Source: Saccharopolyspora spinosa NRRL 18395
Lineage (GTDB): Bacteria; Actinomycetota; Actinomycetes; Mycobacteriales; Pseudonocardiaceae
Length of the DNA stretch: 53,628 nt
Direction: 5' to 3'
Assembly (NCBI RefSeq): GCF_000194155.1
Contig: NZ_GL877883.1
Location: 1-53,628, forward strand
The position numbers and the translations under genes are program-made. Of this stretch, positions 8,685 through 17,213 are shown piece by piece (within the stretch, counting starts at the first letter, position 1; every line of letters begins with the position of its first letter). Below the pieces are notes generated by a model that was not told the origin of the DNA, did not search any database, and saw only the letters and a program-made list of their open reading frames with translations.

Positions 8685-10085
8685 CTAGTTCCGGCGCTTC
8701 GGGGGTGGCGCGTCGCCGACGGATGCACTGCCGGTCTTGGGCTTCGGGGGTGGCGCGTCGCCCACCGATGCCGTGCCCGTCTTGGGCTTCGGGGGTGGCG
8801 CTTCGCCCACCGATGCATTGCCAGTTTTCGGCTTTGGCGGCGGGGCGTTGTCCACCGATGCTTTGGTGGGCTTGGGCTTTGGGGTGTCTTCCGCCTTCTG
8901 CTTGGGTTGGAGGGCGTCTGCGATCGAGGGGCGTGGGATGGGTGGCTCGATGATCGACGGGACGCCTAGCCTCCGCGGCGACTGCGGGGTCGTTGCGGCC
9001 GGTCGTTCCTGGTTCTGGTCGCGGTCTCGCGACGACTCGCCGAGGACCGCAGGGGCCGCGTCTGGCGGCGTGCCGAACAGCTCCTCCGGCTTGCTCCTCA
9101 GCCGGGACTGGTTCTTCCGCTCCTGGCTGGCACCCTGCGCGCCGCCCATCATGCCCATCGGCATCATGCCGCCCATCATGCCGCCGGCGGCAACACCGCC
9201 CGCCGCACCGGCGACCGCGCCACCAGCAGCAGCGGCAGCGGGTGGCAATGCCGAAGGCTCCCCGGCCCGCGTGGTGTCGCCCGGGGAAAGGTCCTGTTCC
9301 GCCCCTCCGCCGGGCGCGCCGGAAACCCCCGCCGCAGCGGTGTCTCCGCCGCCAACACCTCCGCCGCCAACACCTCCACCGCCGACACCGGCAGGATTGC
9401 CCGCACCGCCGCCAGCAGCAGCCTCCGCCGGTTCAGCCTCCGCCGGTTCAGCGGGTGCTGCGGGTTGTGCGGGGGTCGGGGCGTTGAAGTCCCATGCCGG
9501 GGCGGGCATCCGGTTGTCGAACCGCACCGCGCCCGCCGACCGGCCCGCCTCCACGTCGTCGCAGAACCGCGCGAACGCGCGATAAGTGTCCGAAATGGAC
9601 TCGGCCAGCTCGGTCGCGGGCTGCGCCAGTTCCGCCAGGTGTTTGCGCGCCCGCTTCGCTCCTTCTTCGGGGGTCAGCAGCGCCGCGGACACCGAATCCG
9701 CCGCTTCCGCGACCAGCCCGTCCAGGTCCTCCAGTTGCGCCTGCAGGGCTTCCACCGTGTGGTCCAGCACATCCGCCAGCGCGCGCATCGTGTCGACCAG
9801 GTCGTTGCCTGCCAGGCCGACCTCCTGAACGTGCGCGAGGAACGCGTCGGCGTCCTGGCCCTGCCAGGCCGAATCGATCCCGCCGAGCCTGCCCTGCACG
9901 TGCTCCGCAGCGTTCTCCACCTTCTCCGCGCCCTCGCGCCAAACCCGGGCTGCCTCGCGCAGTTCCTCGTGGCGGCCGACCAGGTCAGCGAGATCCGCGG
10001 GGATCGAGTTCACGACCTCCAGCTCGTCGGCGATGCGGGACAGGTAGTTGAGGTGCTCGGCCACCTCGGAGCTGTTGCGCGCCAT
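8685..10085 (-). CDS. WXG100-like ESX-associated protein with long Ala/Gly/Pro-rich tail
   Basis: 466 aa, no enzyme motif. Residues 1 to about 190 are helical and contain a WxG-type turn (DSAWQGQDADAFL), resembling WXG100/PPE-like ESX substrates. Residues about 190-330 are Ala/Gly/Pro-rich with GVGGG repeats and a Met-rich block (GGMMPMGMMGG). The C-terminus carries four roughly 15-residue repeats of the type ASVGDAPPPKPKTGS. Start: the ATG at 10085, because AGGAGG lies 7 nt upstream. The ATG at 10091 is only 1 nt from that site, though it would overlap the upstream stop as ATGA. Translationally linked to the EspC-like gene and embedded in the ESX locus, so it is probably an exported substrate or partner. 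The exact family is not recognised. Confidence 0.8.
   Translation of the reverse strand: MARNSSEVAEHLNYLSRIADELEVVNSIPADLADLVGRHEELREAARVWREGAEKVENAAEHVQGRLGGIDSAWQGQDADAFLAHVQEVGLAGNDLVDTMRALADVLDHTVEALQAQLEDLDGLVAEAADSVSAALLTPEEGAKRARKHLAELAQPATELAESISDTYRAFARFCDDVEAGRSAGAVRFDNRMPAPAWDFNAPTPAQPAAPAEPAEAEPAEAAAGGGAGNPAGVGGGGVGGGGVGGGDTAAAGVSGAPGGGAEQDLSPGDTTRAGEPSALPPAAAAAGGAVAGAAGGVAAGGMMGGMMPMGMMGGAQGASQERKNQSRLRSKPEELFGTPPDAAPAVLGESSRDRDQNQERPAATTPQSPRRLGVPSIIEPPIPRPSIADALQPKQKAEDTPKPKPTKASVDNAPPPKPKTGNASVGEAPPPKPKTGTASVGDAPPPKPKTGSASVGDAPPPKRRN
8697..8870 (-). repeat. 45-bp coding tandem repeat (four units)
   Basis: Four imperfect units of 15 codons encode SVGDAPPPKPKTG-type repeats at the C-terminus of the 466-aa protein. 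The last unit is truncated to PPPKRRN before the stop. Lys/Pro repeats of this kind suggest a disordered, possibly cell-wall-spanning tail. Confidence 0.75.
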
Positions 10086-10087
10086 GC

Positions 10088-10399
10088 TCATGCCTCCTGC
10101 TTCCGCATTTCGACGGCGCTGCCGTCGTCGCCCCCGGTGTGGAATTCCACGACCTCGCGCAGCTCGTCCCCGGCTCGGGTCAAGGTCTCCCCGGCACGGC
10201 GGTTCTGGTCCAGCAGCAGGGCGCACAGGCGCTGGTAGGCCTCGGCTGCACCGGCCTCGCGACCGAGCGCGCCGAAGGCTTCCGGCGCGAGTTCCGCGGC
10301 CGTCAGCGCCGGTTGCGCGGCCGTGATCTCCTCGCCCGCGGCGCGCACCTCGCCCGCGCAGCTCGTCAGCCATTCGATGTCGATCCGGATCCCCGACAT
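10088..10399 (-). CDS. EspC-like ESX secretion-associated small protein
   Basis: 103 aa, small and helical, starting MSGIRIDIEW, with Ala-rich amphipathic helices. The pattern resembles the EspC/T7SS-target family (PF10824-like): two helices with a central FGALGREAG turn. GGAGG lies 6 nt upstream of the ATG at 10399. The stop overlaps the next gene's start region, so the two are translationally coupled, like the paired helical ESX substrates. The family call rests on pattern and context, not on a search. Confidence 0.7.
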   Translation of the reverse strand: MSGIRIDIEWLTSCAGEVRAAGEEITAAQPALTAAELAPEAFGALGREAGAAEAYQRLCALLLDQNRRAGETLTRAGDELREVVEFHTGGDDGSAVEMRKQEA

Positions 10400-10432
10400 C
10401 CGGTACCTCCCGCGTTCGGTCGCTCTTAAGAC

Positions 10433-10469
10433 GATCCGCCCGCAGCTCACCGTGGGCTGCGGGCGGATC
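10433..10469. terminator. 14-bp perfect hairpin upstream of the EspC-like gene
   Basis: gatccgcccgcagc (10433-10446) pairs perfectly with 10456-10469 around a 9-nt loop. It lies between the eccB stop and the EspC-like gene, so it may end eccB transcripts or attenuate read-through into the downstream pair. Confidence 0.65.
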
Positions 10470-10508
10470 GCTTGTTCCTCGGACGTTCGAGCCGACCAGT
10501 TCGGTTCC

Positions 10509-10546
10509 CCGGTTCCGCGAGCGGTCTCGGCTGCTCGCGGAACCGG
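10509..10546 (-). terminator. Terminator of eccB
   Basis: ccggttccgcgagc (10509-10522) and its perfect complement (10533-10546) enclose a 10-nt loop directly after the eccB stop. With the hairpin at 10433-10469 it forms a tandem terminator. Confidence 0.75.
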
Positions 10547-10551
10547 AAACG

Positions 10552-12147
10552 TCAGCTACCTGATTGGGCGGCTCCGGCTTGCTGCTGCTGTTGCGGGTTC
10601 TGCGGCGGGCGGTTCACTCCGCCCGGACCGACCGGGACCGAGTCGTAGGTCAGGCTCGCGTTCGCCGGGTCGAGGAAGTCGCCCTTCGGCAACGTCCGCA
10701 TCAGCCACGACGGCCCCGCCTTGATGTCGCCGGCACCACCGATCACGCCGAGTCCCTGCGCGGTCGCGACGTCCTTGATGCCGTACTGCACGCCCTGGTC
10801 GGAAACCAGGAAGATCGGGCCGCTGTCCGCACCGGCCTCGTTCGAGGCACCGCGCACCACGGCCGCCTTGCCCGGCGGCATGTAGAAGTAGTCCACGTTC
10901 GGGCCTGCAGCGTCGAACTGGGCCAGCTTTACCGGTGCCTTGGCCGTCGGCGAGCCCTTGTGCAGGGTCACCGTGATGTTCTGGTCACCGTTGAGGTTCT
11001 TCCAGCTCAGGCACGAAGTGTCGGACTGCTGGAAGGTGACCGGCGTGGGCACCGCCATCGGGAAGTTGGAGAGGTTGATCTGCTCGCTGGGGTCGGCCTG
11101 CGGAGCGTCGGTGACCGCACCCGTCGCGTTCGGGACGTCCTGGCTGTTGGTCTTCGACGCGTGCAACACCGCCGCCGCGCCCTCGTTGATCTCCTGCTTC
11201 CCGTTCTGCAGCAACAGGAAGAACTGGTCCGGCTGGCCCGGCACGGTGCGCTTGACCACATCGCCGACCTTGTAGCGGGTCATGTAGCTCTGCAGCTGCT
11301 GGCCATCACCCGGGATGGTGGGCGCCTGCAGCGCCGGGACCTCCGGGATCGAGTTCAGCATGTTGGTGCTGATCGTCCGCGGCGTGGCACCCCGCAGCCG
11401 GAAGATGTCCATGATGGTGGTTTCCGTCATGCTGATCTTCGACTTCACCGCGTGTGTGTGCTGCCGACCCGGCAGGTCCTTCACGCGGTAGATGAGGTAC
11501 TCCTCCTTGGAGGTCTGGTCCTTGACGTAGAGCGACTGGTTCGGCTCGATCTCGGTGCCGTGGTTGCCGTCACCGCCGATGACCGTCGTCTCCACCTTCG
11601 TCGCGGCCTCGACCTTGGCATCGCTGAGGGTGTCCCGGACCTGGCCGACATCGCAGATCGCCCAGGACGCCTCAGCGGGATTCTTGGCGTCCGGCAGGAA
11701 GGTTGGCGCGTTGACCATGCCGGTGAGCGCACCGCGCGGGAAGTCCGCCAGAGCGGCCTGCTTCACCCTGGTCGGCTCCACCGGGCCGCCGCCCTGGCCG
11801 CCGCCCTGCGCCATGACCAGCAACTTCGCCGAGGCCATGTTCAGCATCGGAATGAGCCGCTTCTGGGCCTGCTGGTCTGAAGTTACGACGAAAACGTTGC
11901 CGGTTTCCTGGGCGATGACGATCGAACCCGGCTCCGGGACGTTGCCCTTACCACCGAAAAGGCCCCAAACAAGGAACCCGATCATGCCGACAGCGGCGAG
12001 TACCGCACCCGCGACCGTGGCCCGCTTGTGCGAACCCATCGGATCGTGGAGCATCACCGCGTCTTTCCGCACCAGCGCCGACTCCATGCGGCGCAGCACG
12101 AACCGATACGCCTGAACCTGTGACTTCGTTGTGGGTGTTGATGCCAT
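10552..12147 (-). CDS. eccB: Type VII secretion protein EccB
   Basis: Bitopic component of the ESX membrane complex, with a short cytoplasmic N-terminus and a large extracytoplasmic domain. 531 aa. The N-terminal motif SQVQAYRFVLRRMESALV is typical of EccB; a single transmembrane helix lies at about 43-65. The rest carries the repeat-containing EccB fold (DVKRT.., FFLLLQNGKQEI) and ends in a Pro/Gln-rich tail. ATG start at 12147 with only a weak ribosome site. Divergent from eccE across a 173-bp intergenic region. Confidence 0.95.
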   Translation of the reverse strand: MASTPTTKSQVQAYRFVLRRMESALVRKDAVMLHDPMGSHKRATVAGAVLAAVGMIGFLVWGLFGGKGNVPEPGSIVIAQETGNVFVVTSDQQAQKRLIPMLNMASAKLLVMAQGGGQGGGPVEPTRVKQAALADFPRGALTGMVNAPTFLPDAKNPAEASWAICDVGQVRDTLSDAKVEAATKVETTVIGGDGNHGTEIEPNQSLYVKDQTSKEEYLIYRVKDLPGRQHTHAVKSKISMTETTIMDIFRLRGATPRTISTNMLNSIPEVPALQAPTIPGDGQQLQSYMTRYKVGDVVKRTVPGQPDQFFLLLQNGKQEINEGAAAVLHASKTNSQDVPNATGAVTDAPQADPSEQINLSNFPMAVPTPVTFQQSDTSCLSWKNLNGDQNITVTLHKGSPTAKAPVKLAQFDAAGPNVDYFYMPPGKAAVVRGASNEAGADSGPIFLVSDQGVQYGIKDVATAQGLGVIGGAGDIKAGPSWLMRTLPKGDFLDPANASLTYDSVPVGPGGVNRPPQNPQQQQQAGAAQSGS

Positions 12148-12320
12148 TCTTCGCCTACAGCTCTCCCGTCCGAGGTACGGTTTCGCAGGATAGTCCTAGA
12201 GATATACCGAATGGGTGCGGTTCGACCGAGTCCGTCAGTATTCTCTAAACGCGGCGACTCCAGAACGCGTCCCAGCGCGCCGTGTGACGCACTTACCTGC
12301 GAGGGGGAGAGACCGAACGG
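12148..12320. promoter_or_regulatory. Divergent eccB/eccE control region
   Basis: 173 bp with several AT-rich patches (around 12192-12216 and 12238-12250) unlike the surrounding GC-rich DNA. It must hold promoters for both directions. TATACC- and TATTCT-like -10 candidates exist, but no pair with a good -35 stands out. Confidence 0.45.
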
Positions 12321-13622
12321 ATGTCCGTGACCACACAACATCCGGCCCAGCCGAAAGCTCCCGGGCCCGCCAACCCGCCCCGCGCCCGAATTCGCGCGCG
12401 TCGGCGGCGGATCAACGGCGTGACGCTCGGCGGCATCCCTGCGGCCAACATCGTGCTCATCGAGGTCGGCCTCGCCATCGGCCTGATCCTCACCCTGATC
12501 AACAACATGCTGCTGCCGGTCGGTGCCGGCGTGGCGGTGCTGGCGATCATCATCGCCCTGCTGCGGCGGCGCGGCCGGTGGTTCACCCAGTGGTTCGGGC
12601 TGGTGCTCGAATACCGCGGCCGCAACCACAACCGGGCTTCGCACCCGGCCAACGTCGATGCGATGGAGCCGGCTGAGGACAAGGACGGCGACGGCATCAT
12701 CGGCCCGGACGAGAACCACCGCGTCGCGCTGCTGCGGCTGGTCGTCGAGGACCTGGTGATCGCCCGCACCCAGGACCACGACCGCAACCCGGTCGGAATG
12801 TCGTGGCACAACGGCAAGTGGACCGCGGTGCTGATGGTCGAGCCGGCCCCGTCACTGCTGAAGGTCGACAGCGCGCCGAACCTGCCGTTGGGCGTGCTGG
12901 TTCCGTGCCTGGAAGACCGCGGCGTGGTGCTCGACGCGGTGCAGGTCATCTGGCACTGCTACCCGGGAAGCGCGGCGCTGCCGTCGAATTCGCCCGCGTT
13001 GAACTCCTACCTGGAAGTCCTGGGCCGACTGCCCGCGGCCGCCCGGCGCACCACCTGGATCGCGGTCCGCCTCGACCCGCAGCGCTGCGCCAAGGCCGTC
13101 GGCGAGCGCGGCGGTGGCATCATCGGCGCGCAGCGGGCGCTCATCGGGGCGTTGTCCCGAGTCCGCAATGCGCTGGAGCGGCAGGGCGTGCCGACCCGTC
13201 CGCTGGACCCCGACGAGCTGCTGCAGGCCGGGATCTCCTCGGCGGAATTGCACAGCGTGCTCGGTTCGCAACGGCCGGTGGGCCTCAAGGAGCGGTGGGA
13301 CGGCGTGACTGCCGGTGGCGTCGGGCACTCCAGCTACGCCATCACCGGTTGGCCGAACCAGATGAACGACAGCCTCAACGCGCTCACCGGGATCCGCGCG
13401 CTGTCCACCAGCATCGCGCTGTCCATCTCGCCGGTCGGCGAGGAAGGCGAGGTCGGGCTGCGCGGCCTGGTCCGGGTCAGCGCCCGCACGCCCACCGAGC
13501 TGGACGCCGCCGACGAGCGGCTGAAGGCGATCAGCAACCGTCTCGGGTTGACCCTGACCCCGCTGCGCGGCTCGCAACTGGCCGGCTACGCGGCGACGCT
13601 GCCGCTCGGAGGTGCGGCATGA
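12321..13622 (+). CDS. eccE: Type VII secretion protein EccE
   Basis: Peripheral subunit of the ESX membrane complex. 433 aa. A basic N-terminus (RARIRARRRR) precedes two closely spaced transmembrane helices (about 43-64 and 65-81), followed by a cytoplasmic EccE domain (WHNGKWTAVLMVEPAPSLL, RTTWIAVRLDPQRCAKAVGERGGG). A GGGGGAG ribosome site lies upstream of the ATG. The stop overlaps the next start as ATGA. Mycobacterial ESX-4 lacks eccE, so its presence in this ESX-4-like position is notable. Confidence 0.9.
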   Translation: MSVTTQHPAQPKAPGPANPPRARIRARRRRINGVTLGGIPAANIVLIEVGLAIGLILTLINNMLLPVGAGVAVLAIIIALLRRRGRWFTQWFGLVLEYRGRNHNRASHPANVDAMEPAEDKDGDGIIGPDENHRVALLRLVVEDLVIARTQDHDRNPVGMSWHNGKWTAVLMVEPAPSLLKVDSAPNLPLGVLVPCLEDRGVVLDAVQVIWHCYPGSAALPSNSPALNSYLEVLGRLPAAARRTTWIAVRLDPQRCAKAVGERGGGIIGAQRALIGALSRVRNALERQGVPTRPLDPDELLQAGISSAELHSVLGSQRPVGLKERWDGVTAGGVGHSSYAITGWPNQMNDSLNALTGIRALSTSIALSISPVGEEGEVGLRGLVRVSARTPTELDAADERLKAISNRLGLTLTPLRGSQLAGYAATLPLGGAA

Positions 13623-14350
13623 GCCGAAGCAGAACGATCGATGTGCCGGGCAGCCGCGGCGCGGCCCCGGAATTCCTGGTCACCGCGGAAACCCTGGACG
13701 CCATCAGCCCGTCCGGCGACCGCGGCGGCGTGATCATCGGCTCGGACCCGCAGGGTGAGGCGCAGGCCGCGTCGATGCTGCGGCCGCACCCGACCCGCAT
13801 GGTCACCGTCGGCGGCCTGTACCTCGCCCGGCAGCTCGCACTGCGCGCGATGGCAACCGGCGCCTGGGTGATCGTCGCCACCGGTCGGCCGGCGGCGTGG
13901 AAGATGCTGGAGCGCGCGGCCGGGCAGACCCCGGACGGGAAGCCGGTGCCGCTGGCGCAGATCCGGCGGTTGGCGCCGTTCGACCTCCCGAGGTCCACTG
14001 AGGACACCCCGCTGCTGGTGATCCACGACGGTGGCGCGGTGCCGCAGGAGCTGTTCCCGCCGCGCGCGCCGTGGCAGACCACCATGTACGTGCTGCCTTA
14101 CCTGCACCCGCAGGTCAGCAGCGGCACGGCGGCGAACACGGCGGACCTGGTGCTGTTGCAGCGCCTTCCGCTGAACCAGGCGCAGCTCGCCCAGCGCATC
14201 TGGAGCCTCCGCGGCCACCAGGTCCAGCAGCTGACCCAGCTCAAGGACGACCAGGTGATCGCCCTCGGCAACATGACCTGGACGATGATCCGACTGGTGA
14301 CGAACCAGAAGGAGAAGGAGATCCTCGGCCCGATCCGCCGCGGCGACTGA
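13619..14350 (+). CDS. Unrecognised ESX-locus protein coupled to eccE
   Basis: 243 aa, function not recognised. It starts at an ATG overlapping the eccE stop (ATGA) with GGAGG 6 nt upstream, so it is translated with eccE. No signal peptide or membrane helix is visible. It reads as a soluble alpha/beta protein (GGVIIGSDPQGEAQAASML, MVTVGGLYLARQLALRA, WVIVATGRPAAWKMLE, DTPLLVIHDGG). The alternating hydrophobic strands and the VGGLYLA string suggest a Rossmann- or P-loop-like core without a canonical Walker motif. Context implies a cytoplasmic ESX accessory protein. Confidence 0.8.
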   Translation: MSRSRTIDVPGSRGAAPEFLVTAETLDAISPSGDRGGVIIGSDPQGEAQAASMLRPHPTRMVTVGGLYLARQLALRAMATGAWVIVATGRPAAWKMLERAAGQTPDGKPVPLAQIRRLAPFDLPRSTEDTPLLVIHDGGAVPQELFPPRAPWQTTMYVLPYLHPQVSSGTAANTADLVLLQRLPLNQAQLAQRIWSLRGHQVQQLTQLKDDQVIALGNMTWTMIRLVTNQKEKEILGPIRRGD

Positions 14351-14364
14351 CTCCTCGCACAGCG

Positions 14365-14392
14365 AAAAGCCCCGACCCCGGTCGGGGCTTTT
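14365..14392 (+). terminator. Terminator of the eccE operon
   Basis: aaaagccccgac (14365-14376) pairs perfectly with gtcggggctttt (14381-14392) around a 4-nt loop; the right arm ends in TTTT. It lies 14 bp after the stop of the 243-aa gene and may also serve the convergent truA. Confidence 0.92.
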
Positions 14393-14525
14393 CTGCGCTG
14401 TTATCGGCAATTGTCGTTGTTGCGGCCATTAACATTCGCGACAACGACTCGGTGAGAACTCTGGACGGCGCGCAGCGATCAACCCGGAAAACACTGCGAT
14501 TTCCGGGAAACCCGGCTCCGAGCGG

Positions 14526-15407
14526 TCAGGGGAGGGTGCGCATCGCCCGGGTTTGCGCGGCCCGGGCTTCGAGGTCTTCGTCCGACGGGTAGTCGATGGC
14601 TGTCAGGGTCAGGCCGTGGGCCGGGGCGACCGCCGTCGTCCGGCTGGTGGATTCGAGGAGTTCCGCCGGCCAGGGCCGGGCTTTCCTGCCGTCACCGACC
14701 ATCAGGAGCGTGCCCACCAGGCTCCGGACCATCGAGTGGCAAAACGCGTCCGCGCTGACGTGCGCGACGATCAGGTGCGCCGCCACCCGCTCCCACTCGA
14801 AGCGCTGGAGTTCACGCACCGTCGTGGCGCCCTCCCGCGGCTTGCAGTACGCCGCGAAGTCGTTGAGCCCCAACAACTCCTGCGCCGCGGCGTTGAGCGC
14901 CGCCACGTCCAGCGGGCGGTTCCAGGCGAGCGTGTCCCGGCGCCGCAGCGGATCCACGCCCCACGGCGCGTCCGACACCTGGTACCGGTAGTGCCGACGC
15001 AGCGCCGAGAAGCGCGCGTCGAACGCCGAAGGCACCACCCGCGCCCCCAGCACCCGCAGGTCCGGCGGGAGGATCCGGTTCCACCGGTGCACCATCCGCC
15101 CCAGGTCCGGGATCCCCTGCGCGTCAACGGAAATCCGCCCACCGCCGACCGGGTCGTGGGGCACCACGTCGAAGTGCATGACCTGCCCCGAGGCGTGCAC
15201 CCCGGAATCCGTCCGCCCGGCGACCACCACCGGTCGCGGCACCGACCGCCCCGGCGGCTGCTTCGCCAGCGCGTCCTCCACCAGGCCCTGCACGGTGCGC
15301 TGACCCGGCTGCTTCGCCCAGCCGCAGAAATCCGTGCCGTCGTAGGAGACGTCGAGGCGCACACGAACGAGCCCGCCGTCCCTAGCAGGAGCGGCGGGCT
15401 CGTTCAC
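14526..15407 (-). CDS. truA: tRNA pseudouridine(38-40) synthase TruA
   Basis: Isomerises uridines 38-40 in the tRNA anticodon arm. The catalytic Asp lies in GRTDSGVHA (about 64-72); other conserved strings are YDGTDFCGWA, FDARFSALRRHYRY and FCHSMVRSLVGTLLMVG. Up to 293 aa. The GTG at 15407 has no clear ribosome site, and the first 14 codons overlap the 13-bp hairpin that ends rplQ. An in-frame GTG at 15362 (VRLDVSYDG) is a real alternative, giving about 278 aa. It lies downstream of rplQ, as in most actinobacteria, and borders the ESX locus. Confidence 0.95.
   Translation of the reverse strand: MNEPAAPARDGGLVRVRLDVSYDGTDFCGWAKQPGQRTVQGLVEDALAKQPPGRSVPRPVVVAGRTDSGVHASGQVMHFDVVPHDPVGGGRISVDAQGIPDLGRMVHRWNRILPPDLRVLGARVVPSAFDARFSALRRHYRYQVSDAPWGVDPLRRRDTLAWNRPLDVAALNAAAQELLGLNDFAAYCKPREGATTVRELQRFEWERVAAHLIVAHVSADAFCHSMVRSLVGTLLMVGDGRKARPWPAELLESTSRTTAVAPAHGLTLTAIDYPSDEDLEARAAQTRAMRTLP
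15366..15404 (-). terminator. rplQ terminator overlapping the truA 5' end
   Basis: aacgagcccgccg (15366-15378) and its perfect complement (15392-15404) surround a 13-nt loop, 24 bp after the rplQ stop. It lies within the first codons of truA if truA starts at 15407, so it could act as terminator, attenuator or translation-blocking hairpin. Confidence 0.6.
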
Positions 15408-15427
15408 GGCAGCACTACGTGCCGGAA

Positions 15428-15976
15428 TCAGGACTCGTCCTTCTTCTCGGCAGCGGTGTCCTCGGCCTTGGCCTCGGTGGCCTCCGGAGCCTCGGTGGCC
15501 TCGGTCGCCTCGGTCGCCTCCGGAGCCTCGGTCGCCTCGGCCTTCGGGGCCTCCTCGGTCTTCGGCTCGTCCTTGGCGAACTTCGTGCCGCGAGCGGCCT
15601 CCGCCTCGGTGGTGACGAGCCTCTCGGTCACCAGCGCGATGACGGCCATCTTCGCGTTGTCACCCTTGCGCGGCATCGTCTTGACGATGCGGGTGTAACC
15701 GCCGTTGCGTTCCGCGAAGTGCGGGCCGATCTCGGCGAAGAGCTTGTGCACGACGTCCTTGTCGCGGATGGTCTTCATGACCTCGCGACGGTTGTGCAGG
15801 TCACCCTTCTTGGCCTTGGTGATGAGCCGCTCGGCGATCGGCCGCAGCCGCTTCGCCTTCGCCTCGGTCGTGGTGATCCGGCCGTGCTCGAACAGCGAGG
15901 TGGCCAGGTTGGCCATGATGAGCCGCTCGTGCGCCGGCGACCCGCCGAGACGCGGACCCTTGGTCGGGGTGGGCAT
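15428..15976 (-). CDS. rplQ: 50S ribosomal protein L17
   Basis: Large-subunit protein near the exit tunnel. 182 aa: residues 1 to about 120 are the L17 fold (MPTPTKGPRLGGSPAHERLIMANLATSL, TEAKAKRLRPIAERLITKAK). Residues about 130-182 are an added Ala/Glu/Thr tail with EATEA repeats, absent from short L17 proteins but seen in actinobacteria. ATG at 15976 with GAGGAG 6 nt upstream. Last gene of the infA-rpoA unit. Confidence 0.97.
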   Translation of the reverse strand: MPTPTKGPRLGGSPAHERLIMANLATSLFEHGRITTTEAKAKRLRPIAERLITKAKKGDLHNRREVMKTIRDKDVVHKLFAEIGPHFAERNGGYTRIVKTMPRKGDNAKMAVIALVTERLVTTEAEAARGTKFAKDEPKTEEAPKAEATEAPEATEATEATEAPEATEAKAEDTAAEKKDES

Positions 15977-16025
15977 CGGTTGCTCCTCTCAGGGCGCGCC
16001 GGTGTACCCCGGACGCGCAACACAG

Positions 16026-17105
16026 CTACAGCTGCTCTGTCTCCGCGTAGTCCTGACCGTCGTCGTAGCCGTTGTCCTCGACGGGCCCGATCGCTCCGAC
16101 GGTGGTCTCCTCGGAGGACCAGCCTTCGGACGGGTACTCGGCCGCTGCGGCCGACGGGTCGAATCCGGGCGGGCTGTCCTTGAGCGCGAGCCCAAGGCCG
16201 GCCAGCTTCATCTTGACCTCGTCGATGGACTTCGCACCGAAGTTGCGGATGTCCAGCAGGTCGGCCTCGCTGCGCGAGACCAGCTCGCCGACGGTGTGGA
16301 TGCCCTCCCGCTTGAGGCAGTTGTAGGAACGCACCGTCAGGTCGAGGTCCTCGATCGGCATCGCGTAGGCCGCGATGGTGTCGGCTTCCGCCGGCGACGG
16401 GCCGATCTCGATGCCTTCGGCGTCGATGTTGAGCTCGCGGGCGAGCCCGAACAGTTCGACGAGGGTGCGTCCCGCCGAAGCCACCGCGTCGCGCGGGGTG
16501 ATCGACGGCTTGCTCTCCACGTCGAGGATCAGCTTGTCGAAGTCCGTGCGCTGCTCGACACGGGTCGCCTCGACCTTGTAGGTCACCTTCAGCACCGGCG
16601 AGTAGATCGAGTCCACCGGGATGCGGCCGATCTCGGCACCGGTCTGCTTGTTCTGCATCGCGGGGACATAGCCACGACCACGCTCGACGACGAGCTCGAT
16701 CTCCAGCTTGCCCTTCGCGTTGAGGGTGGCGATGTGCAGGTCGGGGTTGTGCACCGTGACACCCGCCGGCGGCACGATGTCGGCTGCGGTTACCTCACCC
16801 GGACCCTGCTTGCGCAGGTACATCGTCACCGGCTCGTCTTCCTCGGAGCTGACGACCAGCTCCTTGATGTTCAGGATGACGTCGGTGACGTCTTCCTTCA
16901 CACCCGGAATCGTGGTGAACTCGTGCAGCACACCGTCGATGCGCAGGCTGGTGACCGCCGCACCCGGGATCGAGGAGAGCAGGGTACGACGCAGCGAGTT
17001 GCCGAGGGTGTAGCCGAAGCCCGGCTCCAGCGGCTCGATGACGAACCGGGAGCGCGTCTCCGACACCGCCTCTTCGGACAGTGTGGGTCGCTGGGAGATG
17101 AGCAC
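16026..17105 (-). CDS. rpoA: DNA-directed RNA polymerase subunit alpha
   Basis: Assembly platform of RNA polymerase. 359 aa. The N-terminal dimerisation domain (to about 235) includes GFGYTLGNSLRRTLLSSIPG. The C-terminal domain (about 255-312) carries the helix-hairpin-helix residues NFGAKSIDEVKMKLAGLGL, which contact UP elements and activators. An acidic tail follows (ETTVGAIGPVEDNGYDDGQ). GTG start with a GAGGAAAGG ribosome site. Separated from rpsD by 151 bp containing a strong hairpin. Confidence 0.98.
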   Translation of the reverse strand: MLISQRPTLSEEAVSETRSRFVIEPLEPGFGYTLGNSLRRTLLSSIPGAAVTSLRIDGVLHEFTTIPGVKEDVTDVILNIKELVVSSEEDEPVTMYLRKQGPGEVTAADIVPPAGVTVHNPDLHIATLNAKGKLEIELVVERGRGYVPAMQNKQTGAEIGRIPVDSIYSPVLKVTYKVEATRVEQRTDFDKLILDVESKPSITPRDAVASAGRTLVELFGLARELNIDAEGIEIGPSPAEADTIAAYAMPIEDLDLTVRSYNCLKREGIHTVGELVSRSEADLLDIRNFGAKSIDEVKMKLAGLGLALKDSPPGFDPSAAAAEYPSEGWSSEETTVGAIGPVEDNGYDDGQDYAETEQL

Positions 17106-17213
17106 TTCGTTTTCCTTTCCTCACGACGCCCGCTATTTGACGCCGATGGAATGGCGCTGCCCGCGAAGCGCGGGCCGGTGGCGGATTCCTGCACCGCCAC
17201 CGCTGGCTGCGAG

